Assembly: GCA_024276075.1 (NCBI GenBank)
Contig: JAJRXX010000055.1
Coordinates: 1 to 64,000 of the forward strand
Direction of reading: 5' to 3'
Source of the DNA: Planctomycetota bacterium
GTDB taxonomy: Bacteria; Planctomycetota; Phycisphaerae; Phycisphaerales; Phycisphaeraceae
Length of the DNA: 64,000 bases
The translations under genes were made by a program, and so were the position numbers. Position 1 is the first letter of the stretch, and each line of letters starts with the position of its first letter. Shown in pieces: positions 17,388 to 28,996 of this stretch. Under the pieces are notes generated by a model. That model had not been told where the DNA came from, did no database searches, and worked only from the letters and a program-made list of their open reading frames with translations.

Positions 17388-18788
17388 ATGATTAGCGAGA
17401 TATTTAAAGCCTATGACATCCGAGCAATCTACCCCGATCCGCTCAGCGAAGAAGCGGCGTGGAAGGTGGGCTGCGCTACGGGGCGGTTCTTGGCCCAGCA
17501 GGTCGGGCAAACCCAGGACCCGATGATGCGAACGGTGGCGGTGAGCCGGGACATGCGTCCGCACTCCCAGTCGCTGGCGGGTGCGTTGATCGAAGGCGTA
17601 CGTGCCGCGGGCATGGACGTGATCGACCTTGGCATGTGCGATACGTCGTTTATCTATTTCGCGGTCAACCATCTGGGCTGTGCTGGGGGTATCCAGACGA
17701 CCGCCAGCCACAACCCGGTCGAGTACAACGGCTTCAAAATTTCAGGCCCCCTGGCCAAACCCATCGGCGGGTCGACCGGGCTCGAGGAGATACAGGTGAT
17801 CGCGGAATCCCTAGGCACGCCCAGCTCGATCGAAGCGACGGGTAAGCTCGAAAAACGCGACCTGTGGCCGCAGTACAAACAGCATGTCCTGAAGTTTTAT
17901 CAACCGGGCAAACGGAAGCTAAAAGTTTTTATCGACGGCTCCAACGGGATGGCGGGCAAGCTGATCCCGACGGTGTTCGGCGATCAGCCGGGGCTCGACA
18001 TCGTCCCGCTGAACTTCGAGATCACCGGCTCGTTCAAGCACGACCCGAACCCGCTGGTGGCGGAAAACATGGTCCCGACGCAGCAGGGCGTGGCCCAGCA
18101 CGGTGCGGATATTGGCGTGTGCTTCGACGGCGACGCCGACCGCTGCATCCTCACCGATGAGAAGGGCCAGCTTATCGGCTGCGATCACCTCACCGCGCTG
18201 CTCACGGAGCACTTCTTGCGACAGTCGCCGGGCGCCACCGTGCTGTACGACCTGCGATCGAGCAAAGCTGTCGAGGAGACGATTCGTCAATACGGCGGCA
18301 AGCCGCACCGCGGCCGGGTCGGCCACGTGTTTTTGAAAGCACTGATGCGTGAGACGAACGGCATCTTCGGCGGCGAGCTTTCGGGGCACTTTTATTTCCG
18401 TGACAACTTCTTCGCGGACTCGGGCGCGATCGCGTTCGCCGCAGCGGCTACCGTGCTGGGGCAATCAGATAAACCCCTTAGCGAGTTGGTCGCTCCGTAC
18501 AGGCGGTACCCGCAGAGCGGCGAGACGAACTACCGCGTCGCGGACAAAGACGCAGTCTTGACGTCGTTAAAACAGAAGTACGCCGGCGTGGCCGACCAGG
18601 ATGACCTTGACGGCATTACCATCGACGCATGGGACCGGAAGACGGGCGGTGGGTGGTGGTTTAACGTTCGTGCCAGCAACACGGAACCGCTGCTACGGCT
18701 CAACGCGGAGGCTAAGACTCAGCAGGCGTTGGAAGGGCTCATTGAAGACCTTAAACCCATATTGGGCGAGCCTTTGGTGGGACACTGA
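17388..18788 (+). CDS. manB: Phosphomannomutase/phosphoglucomutase
   Basis: The 466-residue alpha-D-phosphohexomutase interconverts hexose 6- and 1-phosphates for nucleotide-sugar synthesis. Landmarks: FKAYDIRAIYPD at the N-terminus, the phosphoserine loop TTASHNPVEYNGFKISG (Ser about residue 107), the metal loop CFDGDADRC, the sugar-binding loop GGELSGHFYFRD, and the C-terminal phosphate loop RASNTEPLLRL. GAGGTG at 17376 sits well for the ATG at 17388; the open frame further upstream shows no family sequence. It probably supplies mannose 1-phosphate to the manC product (41-42 kb). Confidence 0.93.
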   Translation: MISEIFKAYDIRAIYPDPLSEEAAWKVGCATGRFLAQQVGQTQDPMMRTVAVSRDMRPHSQSLAGALIEGVRAAGMDVIDLGMCDTSFIYFAVNHLGCAGGIQTTASHNPVEYNGFKISGPLAKPIGGSTGLEEIQVIAESLGTPSSIEATGKLEKRDLWPQYKQHVLKFYQPGKRKLKVFIDGSNGMAGKLIPTVFGDQPGLDIVPLNFEITGSFKHDPNPLVAENMVPTQQGVAQHGADIGVCFDGDADRCILTDEKGQLIGCDHLTALLTEHFLRQSPGATVLYDLRSSKAVEETIRQYGGKPHRGRVGHVFLKALMRETNGIFGGELSGHFYFRDNFFADSGAIAFAAAATVLGQSDKPLSELVAPYRRYPQSGETNYRVADKDAVLTSLKQKYAGVADQDDLDGITIDAWDRKTGGGWWFNVRASNTEPLLRLNAEAKTQQALEGLIEDLKPILGEPLVGH

Positions 18789-18982
18789 GGTTTCTTGGCT
18801 TAGCGGTTTTCCACAATTGCGCCCCATCATCCATAAGCAAGACTTCTATGGCCCGCTGATCCGGGGTGGCTCTGGCGTTGTGGCCCCTACTTACTAATAT
18901 CGTTAACTTCGAGTTTCGTATTCCCAATCACTGCTGCGACGCGATAAGTGTTGATAATCATCGCAAAACAAAGGGCTTCACG

Positions 18983-20395
18983 ATGACACCCAAACAAGTA
19001 CTGCAATTGATTAAGAACAAAGGCATCGAATTTGTCGACTGCCGTTTTATGGACTTCCCAGGGTTGTGGCAGCACACGACGTACCCATCGAGCGAGCTGA
19101 CGGAGCAGAGCTTTGTCGACGGCTTCGGCTTTGACGGCTCGTCGATCCGCGGGTGGCAGGCGATCAACGAGTCGGACATGCTCCTGGTGCCGTCCTCGGA
19201 AACCGCGAAGATCGATCCGTTTCTCCAGCACCCCACGCTCTCGCTGATCTGCGACATCAAGGACCCCATTACCAAGAAGGAATACTCGCGTGACCCCAGG
19301 TCGATCGCACGCAAAGCCGTCGACTACCTGCGCGAGACGAAAATCGCAGACACCGCGTACTTTGGCCCGGAGCTGGAGTTCTTTATCTTCGACAACGTGT
19401 GGTACGACCAGTCGGTCAACCAAGCCAGCTACAGGGTGGACTCGCAGGAGGGCGTCTGGAACCGGGGCAAGCAAGACCCGACAAACCTGGGCTACCAGAT
19501 TCGGCTAAAGGAGGGGTACTTTCCGTGTGCCCCGATGGACACGGGCGTCAACATCCGCTCGGAGATGGTGGACGTGATGCTGCAGTTGGGCATCCCGGTC
19601 GAATGCCATCACCACGAGGTAGCGACCGGCGGCCAGGCCGAGATCGACCTGCGGTTCCAGGAACTGGTGCACATGGCCGACACGTGTATGTACTACAAGT
19701 ACATCGTGAAAAACGTCGCTGCCCGGCACGGCAAAGTCGTGACGTTTATGCCCAAGCCCCTGTTCCAGGACAACGGGTCGGGTATGCACACGCACCTGTC
19801 GCTGTGGAAGGGTGGCAAGCCCCTGATGGCGGGTAAAAAATACGCGGGCATGAGCGAACTGGGCCTGTACGCGATCGGCGGGATACTCAAGCACGCCAGG
19901 TCGTTGATCGCCTTTACGAACCCGACGACCAACAGCTTCAAGCGCCTGGTGCCCGGCTTTGAGGCCCCGGTCAATCTCGTGTACTCCTCGCGGAACCGTT
20001 CCGCGGCGATTCGTATCCCCATGTACCAGGACAACCCCAAGACCAAGCGGCTCGAGTTCCGCTGCCCCGACGCCTCGTGCAACCCGTACCTGGCGTTCTC
20101 CGCGATGCTCATGGCCGCTTTGGACGGCATCCAGAACAAAATCCACCCAGGCGATCCGCTCGATAAGGACCTGTACGACCTCGAGCCCCATGAGTACGAA
20201 GCGATCGGTTCGGCACCGGTGGACTTGGCCTCGGCGCTCGACGAGTTGGAACAGGACCACAAGTACCTGCTCAAGGGCAACGTCTTCACCGACGACGTGA
20301 TCCATTACTGGATCAAGTACAAGCGGGATAACGAAGTAGCTGCCCTACGCACGCGGCCGCACCCGTACGAGTTCTGTATGTACTTCGACATCTAA
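18983..20395 (+). CDS. glnA: Glutamine synthetase type I
   Basis: The 470-residue enzyme forms glutamine from glutamate, ammonia and ATP as a cytosolic dodecamer. Seen are [40 protein letters not shown], the ATP-binding [17 protein letters not shown] and [10 protein letters not shown]. Tyr398 (counting Met) in [10 protein letters not shown] aligns with the adenylylation site Tyr397 of E. coli, so control by GlnE-type adenylylation is plausible. The ATG at 18983 begins [12 protein letters not shown], where family similarity begins. The gene is monocistronic; no GlnB gene is nearby. Confidence 0.96.
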   Translation: MTPKQVLQLIKNKGIEFVDCRFMDFPGLWQHTTYPSSELTEQSFVDGFGFDGSSIRGWQAINESDMLLVPSSETAKIDPFLQHPTLSLICDIKDPITKKEYSRDPRSIARKAVDYLRETKIADTAYFGPELEFFIFDNVWYDQSVNQASYRVDSQEGVWNRGKQDPTNLGYQIRLKEGYFPCAPMDTGVNIRSEMVDVMLQLGIPVECHHHEVATGGQAEIDLRFQELVHMADTCMYYKYIVKNVAARHGKVVTFMPKPLFQDNGSGMHTHLSLWKGGKPLMAGKKYAGMSELGLYAIGGILKHARSLIAFTNPTTNSFKRLVPGFEAPVNLVYSSRNRSAAIRIPMYQDNPKTKRLEFRCPDASCNPYLAFSAMLMAALDGIQNKIHPGDPLDKDLYDLEPHEYEAIGSAPVDLASALDELEQDHKYLLKGNVFTDDVIHYWIKYKRDNEVAALRTRPHPYEFCMYFDI

Positions 20396-20513
20396 ATCGA
20401 GCGACACGATTAGGTCGTTTTATCAATGGGTATAAGCGATTGAATCGCTACGAGCCGCGACCGGGAGCGGGCCTGTCTTTACCGAAGCCTACGCATTGAA
20501 ATGCGTGGGCTCC

Positions 20514-20545
20514 CACTTAGCCACGGGTGATTACACCCGTGGCAT
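20514..20545. repeat. R7 small palindrome
   Basis: Hairpin GCCACGGGTGATTACACCCGTGGC written as arms GCCACGGGTG/CACCCGTGGC around ATTA. The same unit with the ACTTA prefix and ATC suffix occurs at 24684 and, slightly changed, at 52630. Confidence 0.65.
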
Positions 20546-20550
20546 CCAAC

Positions 20551-20647
20551 AGCGGCGTGGCACAGCTTGCTTGCAAGCTGTGGGGGAGGGCTGGTCGTGA
20601 TTCACGGGTTGCAAGCGACCCGCGCCACCCTTATTTCGTAGCAGCTA
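20551..20647 (+). repeat. R5 dispersed element, copy b
   Basis: CGTGGCACAGCTTGCTTGC hairpin, then TTCACGGGTTGCAAGC and GCGCCACCC, then TTATTTCGTAGCAGCTAT. It matches copies at 2841 and 50411. Confidence 0.7.
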
Positions 20648-20656
20648 TTTTGTGCG

Positions 20657-23305
20657 TCACGCCGCGTCGAGCGTGTCGCCGCCGGAGGTGTCGTCTTCGG
20701 GGGTATCTTCGTCGACGATGCGGGGTATGTAGTCGTCGCCGACCACACGCCCGTCGGTCGTGCGGATGTCCGGCTGAGGGTGTGCGTCGTGGTGCTTGTC
20801 CAACGCCTCGGTCAGCGCGGTTTGCTTCTCCTCGTCGATGGTGGACCACGCGGTTCGGCCACGGCACTTGGGGAAGCGTGAGCACGACAGCCACGGCCCG
20901 CGCTTCGATTGCCGTAGGTTCATCGGGCTATCGCATTTGTTGCACGCCAGGTCGGTCAGCAAAGGCGGGGGTTTGGGCAGCTTGATGGTGCCCTTCTTGG
21001 CGTCGATGTTTACGATACCTTTGCACTTCGGATAATTTTCACAGCCGAGGAACGGGCCGAACCGGCCCACTCGCTTGGTCATCCCGGACCCGCACACGGG
21101 GCAAAGGATGTCCGATAGTTGAGGAACTTGTGGCTGACCCTCACGATCGACGGGCGCGGCAAAATCACAATCGGGGTAGCGGCTGCACGACAGGAATCGG
21201 CCGTTGCGTCCGAACCGGTACACCGTCGAGGCATCGCATTTGTCGCACTTAAACGGCGCGGGTTCCATCTCGGCCTTCGCGTGCACCATCGACTCGTGCG
21301 CCGTCTCCAGGTTCTGCTTGAACGGCCCGTAGAACTGACGCAGCATCGACACCCAGTCGTGGTGCTCTTCCTCGATCTTGTCGAGCTCAGCCTCCATCTG
21401 CCGCGTGTAGGCCACGTCCATGATCTTGGGAAAACCCTCGATGAGCTTGTCGGTAACGACCTTGCCCAAGTCGGTGGCGTACATACGGCGGTCGCGTGGT
21501 GCGAGCTGCTGAACGTATTTGCGGTCCTGGATGGTCTGGATAATCGGCGCGTAGGTGCTGGGCCTGCCGATGCCCTCTTCTTCGAGCTTCTTTTGTAGCG
21601 ACGCTTCGGTGAATCGTGGCGGCGGGTTTGTGAATCCCTGCACAGGATCGACCTGCATCGGTGCCAAGGTCTGACCTTCTGACAAGGGTGGGAGGATGGC
21701 GGTGTCGCCGCTGTCCGGGACACCCGTGGCTTTGTAAAAACCGTCGAACACGAGAGTCCGGCCGGTGGCTTTGAACGCGGCGCGGTGCGGGTCGCTTTCG
21801 ATCAGCACGCTCGTCGAGTCCCACTGTGCTGGCGTCATCTGACAGGCCAAAAACCGCTGCCAAATCAGTTGGTAGATGCGGAATTGGTCCTTGGTCAGCG
21901 AGCTTTTGATCTGCTCGGGTGACAAGCTAGCGTCGGTGGGCCGGATCGCTTCGTGTGCTTCCTGCGCCGATTTGTTGCTCGATTTATAGAAGTTCGGCTT
22001 CGCGGGCAGGTAGGGCTCGCCCCATTGGTCGGCAATGTACGAGCGTGCCATGTTGATCGCTTCACCTGAGATGTGCGTCGAATCGGTACGCATATAGGTG
22101 ATCAGACCGACGGAGCCTTGGCCCCGGACCTCGATACCTTCGTAGAGTTGTTGTGCGACCCGCATCGTGTGTTGCAGCGCGTAGCCCATGCGGTTGGCAG
22201 CTGCCTGCTGGAGCGTGCTTGTAATAAACGGCGCCGAGGGGCGGCTGGTCGTGCGCTTGGTCTGGATCGACCGGATGGCGAAATTGGGCGGGCTGTCGAG
22301 ATGACCCTGGTAGCTCACGCGCTCCTTGGCGGGACCCTTGGCTTTCGGCTCTTCCCACTGGTTGGTTTGATCAACGACAAAGCCCAACTTCTGAACAGCA
22401 CCCAGCGCGTCGTCGCGGTTTTTCGCGCTAAATGCCTTGCCGTCCCACTCGACCAATTCAGCACGCAGACACTTTTGCCGACCCAGCCAAGCGAGCTTTT
22501 CTTTAATCGTGCGGTCTTTGCCCTCCGGGGCCTGTTCGAGCCAGTCACGCCAATCGTCGGTGATCTTGCCCACCCCAGCCACGTCGGTGGCGAAGTACCC
22601 GGTGATCTTCCAGAACTCCTCGGGGATAAATGCCTCGATCTCACGTTCACGCCCCACCACGACGCGCACAGCCACGGACTGCACGCGGCCGGCACTGAGC
22701 CCGCCTGCGACCTTCTTCCACAGCAGCGGCGAGACCTGGTACCCAACGATCCGGTCGAGGATACGCCGTGCCTGCTGGGCGTTGACCTTGTTCTCGTCGA
22801 TGGATCGGGGCTGGGAAAACGCGTTTTCGATTTCGGTTTTGGTAATCGCGTTAAAGACCACGCGCTTGGCGGTGTTAACCGGCACGTCCAGCGCCTGCGC
22901 CAGGTGCCATGCGATGGCTTCTCCCTCGCGGTCCAAGTCGGTAGCGAACCAGACGTCCGCAGCCTTCTTCGCGGCCTTTTTCAGCTCGGCGACTACCTTC
23001 TTCTTCGCGGGCAGGACCTGGTAGGTGGGTTCGAAGTCGTTTTCCAGATCGACTCCGGGGACCGTTTGTTTTACGCCTTTGGGTGCGCGTGCGGGCAGGT
23101 CCCTGACGTGGCCGACGCTCGCCATCACCACATAACCGCTGCCCAGGTATTTATTGATCGTCTTGGCCTTGGTGGGACTCTCGACGATGACCAGGTGCTT
23201 GCCGTCGACCGGCGCGGAAGGGGCACTCGACCGGCTCTTGGTTTTGGTCTTAGAAGCCCGTTTCGAGCCGGCGGGCGATCGTTTTTTCTTGCTGGATTTG
23301 GCCAC
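20657..23305 (-). CDS. topA: DNA topoisomerase I
   Basis: The 882-residue type IA enzyme relaxes negative supercoils. After a Lys/Arg/Ser-rich N-terminal extension of about 35 residues come the Toprim domain (LVIVESPTKAKTINKYLG, WFATDLDREGEAIAWHL), the catalytic region (GLITYMRTDSTH, Tyr near residue 400), and GIGRPSTYAPII. The C-terminus carries three four-Cys zinc ribbons (CDKC...CSRYPDC, CPVC...CENYPKC, CNKC...CSRFPKC) and an acidic tail. The start is GTG at 23305, read as MAKSSKKKRS; GGAT lies upstream. The basic extension suggests extra DNA contact. Confidence 0.96.
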   Translation of the reverse strand: MAKSSKKKRSPAGSKRASKTKTKSRSSAPSAPVDGKHLVIVESPTKAKTINKYLGSGYVVMASVGHVRDLPARAPKGVKQTVPGVDLENDFEPTYQVLPAKKKVVAELKKAAKKAADVWFATDLDREGEAIAWHLAQALDVPVNTAKRVVFNAITKTEIENAFSQPRSIDENKVNAQQARRILDRIVGYQVSPLLWKKVAGGLSAGRVQSVAVRVVVGREREIEAFIPEEFWKITGYFATDVAGVGKITDDWRDWLEQAPEGKDRTIKEKLAWLGRQKCLRAELVEWDGKAFSAKNRDDALGAVQKLGFVVDQTNQWEEPKAKGPAKERVSYQGHLDSPPNFAIRSIQTKRTTSRPSAPFITSTLQQAAANRMGYALQHTMRVAQQLYEGIEVRGQGSVGLITYMRTDSTHISGEAINMARSYIADQWGEPYLPAKPNFYKSSNKSAQEAHEAIRPTDASLSPEQIKSSLTKDQFRIYQLIWQRFLACQMTPAQWDSTSVLIESDPHRAAFKATGRTLVFDGFYKATGVPDSGDTAILPPLSEGQTLAPMQVDPVQGFTNPPPRFTEASLQKKLEEEGIGRPSTYAPIIQTIQDRKYVQQLAPRDRRMYATDLGKVVTDKLIEGFPKIMDVAYTRQMEAELDKIEEEHHDWVSMLRQFYGPFKQNLETAHESMVHAKAEMEPAPFKCDKCDASTVYRFGRNGRFLSCSRYPDCDFAAPVDREGQPQVPQLSDILCPVCGSGMTKRVGRFGPFLGCENYPKCKGIVNIDAKKGTIKLPKPPPLLTDLACNKCDSPMNLRQSKRGPWLSCSRFPKCRGRTAWSTIDEEKQTALTEALDKHHDAHPQPDIRTTDGRVVGDDYIPRIVDEDTPEDDTSGGDTLDAA

Positions 23306-23452
23306 GATGATCCGTTTTTAATTAAGACAACCTACCCGGGTCAAGGCATGTATTCGTGCGGCTGCGACCGCGTTACCACCCGGTGAAGATCGGTCGGTAA
23401 CTTGAGCAATCTTTAGCCGTATTGTCAAGCTGTGATCGTAAATAGCGTTTAA

Positions 23453-24595
23453 TTAGCAATTTACGATATCCATAATTTTATCCAATAGCTCCCCAGGCTG
23501 GCAATCAGGGGCTTCGAGCCACGCCACGGACCGGAATCGCCGCAGCCAAGTCCGCTGTGTTTTAGCAAATCGGCGGGTAAGAATCTTCGTCTTTTCGTAC
23601 GCTTCGTCCAGAGAACACCGGCCTTCGAGGTGTTCGAGGACCTGTTTGTAGCCTAGTGCCTCGCGTGCCTGCGTGCCCAGCAGCCCTTGCCGGTGCAGCC
23701 CCGCCACCTCGTCGGGTAGGCTCTGCGTTTCGCCTGTGTCGGCGTCGATCGCCAGCTTGGCCAGCGCTTCATCGGTCATCTTATGTGGGTAGAACATGGC
23801 CTTGACGCGCAGATTGATGCGGCGGTTGATGGCATCGACGGGCCAGTCCAGACCGACGAGGATCGGGTCGTGACGGTAGAAGGGCGTCTCGCCTGAATGT
23901 GCCTGCGACGGGGCGGACTCCTTCACATCCGACGCCGCCTGACTCGCCTTCACGACCGATGCCTGACGACTCGCCTTCACAGCCGATGCCTGACGACTCG
24001 CCTTCACAGCCGATGCCTGACGACTCGTCACATTGGCTGGGGGCTGATCCCACTGCGTCTGCTGCTCGCTGATCGTCTTGCCGGTGGCGTGGTAGACCTC
24101 CAGGGCACGCACGAGCCTTTTTTGATCGTTGGGGTGGATACGCTGCGCAGCTTCGGGGTCGACGGCTCGCAGGCGATCGTGCAACTGGGTGCGAGGGACA
24201 GCTTCGAGGGCTTGACGCAGTTCAGGATCAGTGGCTGGCCCGTCGAACATCCCTTCGAGCAGGACCTTGATATAAAGGTTCGTCCCCCCGACGATGATGG
24301 GGCAGATACCGTCACCTTGTAGCTTGGTAATCAGCGCGTCGGCTTGGGTCGACCAGTTGGCTACCGTAAACCGCTCGGTGGGCTCGACAATGTCGATCAG
24401 GTGGTGCGGGACTTGGCGTCGCATGGTCGGCGACGGCTTGGCGGTGCCCGCGTCCATGTGTCGGTACACCTGCATGGAGTCGGCGCCGATGACCTGGCCA
24501 CCCAGCGCCAGAGCGAGATCAACGGCTAGTTGGCTCTTACCCCCAGCGGTCGGGCCTAGGATCACGATCGGTCGGGGCTTGGCGGTGCCTGGCAT
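23453..24595 (-). CDS. miaA: tRNA dimethylallyltransferase with an internal repeat insertion
   Basis: The enzyme isopentenylates A37 of tRNAs that read UNN codons. Seen are the P-loop VILGPTAGGKSQLAVDLA, VIGADSMQVYRHMDAGTAKPS, PHHLIDIVEP, VGGTNLYIKVLLEGMF and the C-terminal RRFAKTQRTWLRRF. From the ATG at 24595 it has 380 residues, against about 310 typically. The surplus is largely a low-complexity insert near residues 190-230 built from 9-residue units (SRQASAVKA), placed in the helical insertion domain that grips the anticodon loop. AAGGA precedes the ATG at 24595; a GTG at 24682 is open in frame but lies in poor-match sequence. Confidence 0.93.
   Translation of the reverse strand: MPGTAKPRPIVILGPTAGGKSQLAVDLALALGGQVIGADSMQVYRHMDAGTAKPSPTMRRQVPHHLIDIVEPTERFTVANWSTQADALITKLQGDGICPIIVGGTNLYIKVLLEGMFDGPATDPELRQALEAVPRTQLHDRLRAVDPEAAQRIHPNDQKRLVRALEVYHATGKTISEQQTQWDQPPANVTSRQASAVKASRQASAVKASRQASVVKASQAASDVKESAPSQAHSGETPFYRHDPILVGLDWPVDAINRRINLRVKAMFYPHKMTDEALAKLAIDADTGETQSLPDEVAGLHRQGLLGTQAREALGYKQVLEHLEGRCSLDEAYEKTKILTRRFAKTQRTWLRRFRSVAWLEAPDCQPGELLDKIMDIVNC
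23925..24020. repeat. 27-bp tandem repeat inside miaA
   Basis: Three to four head-to-tail 27-base units of the type GACTCGCCTTCACAGCCGAT plus GCCTGAC, with small differences in the outer units. The unit length is a multiple of three, so copy-number changes keep the miaA frame. Confidence 0.85.
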
Positions 24596-24683
24596 CTCGG
24601 TGGGGTCCTTGTGGTGTGAGCGATCGTCAATTAGATCGAAAATCCGGTCGTGGGTCAGTTTGAATTCGGGCCCTCCCTCCACT

Positions 24684-24712
24684 TAGCCACGGGTGATTAC
24701 ACCCGTGGCATC
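24684..24712. repeat. R7 small palindrome
   Basis: Second copy of the GCCACGGGTG-ATTA-CACCCGTGGC hairpin, located just upstream of miaA. Confidence 0.6.
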
Positions 24713-24843
24713 TTGATACTGGCATCTCGAATGACAAACCCTGTCAAATATTCAAACTGACCCACGACTGAAAATCCCCGCGTTCCATGCTAGGATTCTT
24801 CGCTCGACAAAAAAAGTGAACCCCTAGACGATTGAGGCCATTT

Positions 24844-27615
<2,772 letters not shown>

Positions 27616-27634
27616 GCAATCGACCAATCAAGGG

Positions 27635-27640
27635 TATAAT
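27635..27640 (+). promoter_or_regulatory. -10 box TATAAT 6 bases before the 27647 gene (leaderless candidate)
   Basis: TATAAT followed by TTTCAC and the ATG. No Shine-Dalgarno sequence and no clear -35 box. Confidence 0.5.
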
Positions 27641-27646
27641 TTTCAC

Positions 27647-28393
27647 ATGCACTGTGAAAAAATCCTCGTCACAGTCCGAACCTATCCAACCATCAGTACC
27701 AAGTACAAGGAGACTGTTTGCACAGGAGGCGTCACCGATCACGGTGAATGGCGTCGGCTATACCCAGTTCCATTAAGGTATCTTGGAAATAAGCAACAAT
27801 ATAAAACCTTCGATGTGATTACCGTGAAAGTCAAAAGCGGCAAAGATGGGCGACCTGAAACACGAACCCCAGATAATACTTCTATCCAGATACACACACA
27901 TTTGAAAGAATGGTCGTCTCGTTGCGAATGGATTAACAATTCGATTTTCGATTCTCTTCAAGAAATGATGGGTGAAGAGAGAACTATTGGCCCTGTCAGA
28001 GTCCGAAAAGTTTTGGATTTTGTAGCGAAACCAGAAAGTCCCGATTGGAGCAAGGCCGAAAAAGATAAGCTCCGACAGTTAGAGTTGTTTGATTCCCGCA
28101 AACCGCTTGAAAAAATACCTTTCGATTTTCGGTTGATATGGCAAGATGGCAATTCAGTTGAACACAATACCATGTTCAAAGCATGGGAAGTTGGCCAGAC
28201 TTGGCGACAATATCAATTGAGTTACGATGATCCTATCCAGGTTATGCGAGAAAAATGGCTTAATGATATCTGTGGATCAGATCGTGACATCTCATTTTTC
28301 ATGGGAAATCTAGCGGCACACCGAAGAGTATTCATGGTGTGTGGTATTTTCAATCCCCCTAAAAAGGTCAATACAAGTGAAACACTTTGGTGA
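27647..28393 (+). CDS. Conserved unknown protein, first gene of an AT-rich DUF488 cassette
   Basis: The 248-residue soluble protein starts MHCEKILVTVRTYPT, then TKYKETVCTGGVTDHGEWRRLYPVPLRYL. It contains FDVITVKV, TIGPVRVRKVLDF, IPFDFRLIWQDG and ends in the block DISFFMGNLAAHRRVFMVCGIFNP. The sequence looks like a conserved family, with an N-terminal strand and many charged and aromatic positions. I do not recognise a catalytic motif. Base composition is clearly poorer in GC than acnA and the HD-GYP gene on either side, suggesting recent transfer. It overlaps or abuts the DUF488 gene, so the two are translationally coupled. Function unknown; a defence or stress role is only a guess from the composition and pairing. 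Confidence 0.75.
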   Translation: MHCEKILVTVRTYPTISTKYKETVCTGGVTDHGEWRRLYPVPLRYLGNKQQYKTFDVITVKVKSGKDGRPETRTPDNTSIQIHTHLKEWSSRCEWINNSIFDSLQEMMGEERTIGPVRVRKVLDFVAKPESPDWSKAEKDKLRQLELFDSRKPLEKIPFDFRLIWQDGNSVEHNTMFKAWEVGQTWRQYQLSYDDPIQVMREKWLNDICGSDRDISFFMGNLAAHRRVFMVCGIFNPPKKVNTSETLW

Positions 28394-28937
28394 GATGGTT
28401 GCGAATCGACGTTCCAAAAATGCTGCGGCTTTAAGTGCTTTTGGTGGCTCTTGTGGCTTAGTTGGATCAGCGCACTACCGCACGATTCGAGAAGGTGGAA
28501 AAAGAACAATCTTTACGATTGGATACGAAAAACGATCTGGGGATGAGTTAATCAGTTTATTGCTTGATGCTGACGTGGACATCCTAGTGGATGTCAGGGA
28601 AAAAGCGATGTCTCGTAAACCCGATTTTCGCGGCTCGGCGTTACAAGCACGATGCGAAGAAGCCGGGATCCAATATGAACCAATCCCTGGGCTCGGGTCC
28701 ACAGAAGACCAACGATCAGCATTGCGGGAAAGCAGAGATATTGAAACTTTCCAGCGTCGTTTTCGAAAATATGCGAAGCGGCACTGTATCGAATCATTGG
28801 ATCAATTAGCAAGTATTGCTAAAAAGAAATCCGTGGCATTAATGTGTTACGAACGATGTCATGAAGATTGCCACAGAACTGGAGTCGCGGAACTCGTGGC
28901 TGACGCAATTAATGCGTCAATCATTGCAATTACTTAA
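28377..28937 (+). CDS. DUF488 family protein, second gene of the cassette
   Basis: The product carries the DUF488 pattern: IFTIGYEKRSGDELISLLLDADVDILVDVREK, then MSRKPDFRGSAL, GIQYEPIPGLGS, and the C-terminal VALMCYERCHEDCHRTGVAEL with clustered Cys/His. The biochemical role of DUF488 is not established; the CxExxxxxCHR stretch may be a metal or catalytic site. Start is uncertain: GTG at 28377 has AAAAAGG 9 bases upstream and overlaps the first gene by 17 bases, while ATG at 28395 is 1 base past that gene's stop. Either way it is one operon. AT-rich like its partner. Confidence 0.8.
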   Translation: MKHFGEMVANRRSKNAAALSAFGGSCGLVGSAHYRTIREGGKRTIFTIGYEKRSGDELISLLLDADVDILVDVREKAMSRKPDFRGSALQARCEEAGIQYEPIPGLGSTEDQRSALRESRDIETFQRRFRKYAKRHCIESLDQLASIAKKKSVALMCYERCHEDCHRTGVAELVADAINASIIAIT

Positions 28938-28996
28938 GTAATGCTATTCCAACGCTCCAGTGCATCTCGCCCTCACCCCCTGCCGTGCAAAATTCC

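Noticed and set aside
22073-23386. A 437-codon plus-strand frame
   Set aside because: It is antisense to topA, has no start context and no recognisable sequence; topA on the other strand has all its motifs.
27647-28937. A known restriction or toxin-antitoxin system
   Set aside because: No methylase, nuclease, helicase or antitoxin-type motif was recognised in either protein; only DUF488 could be named.
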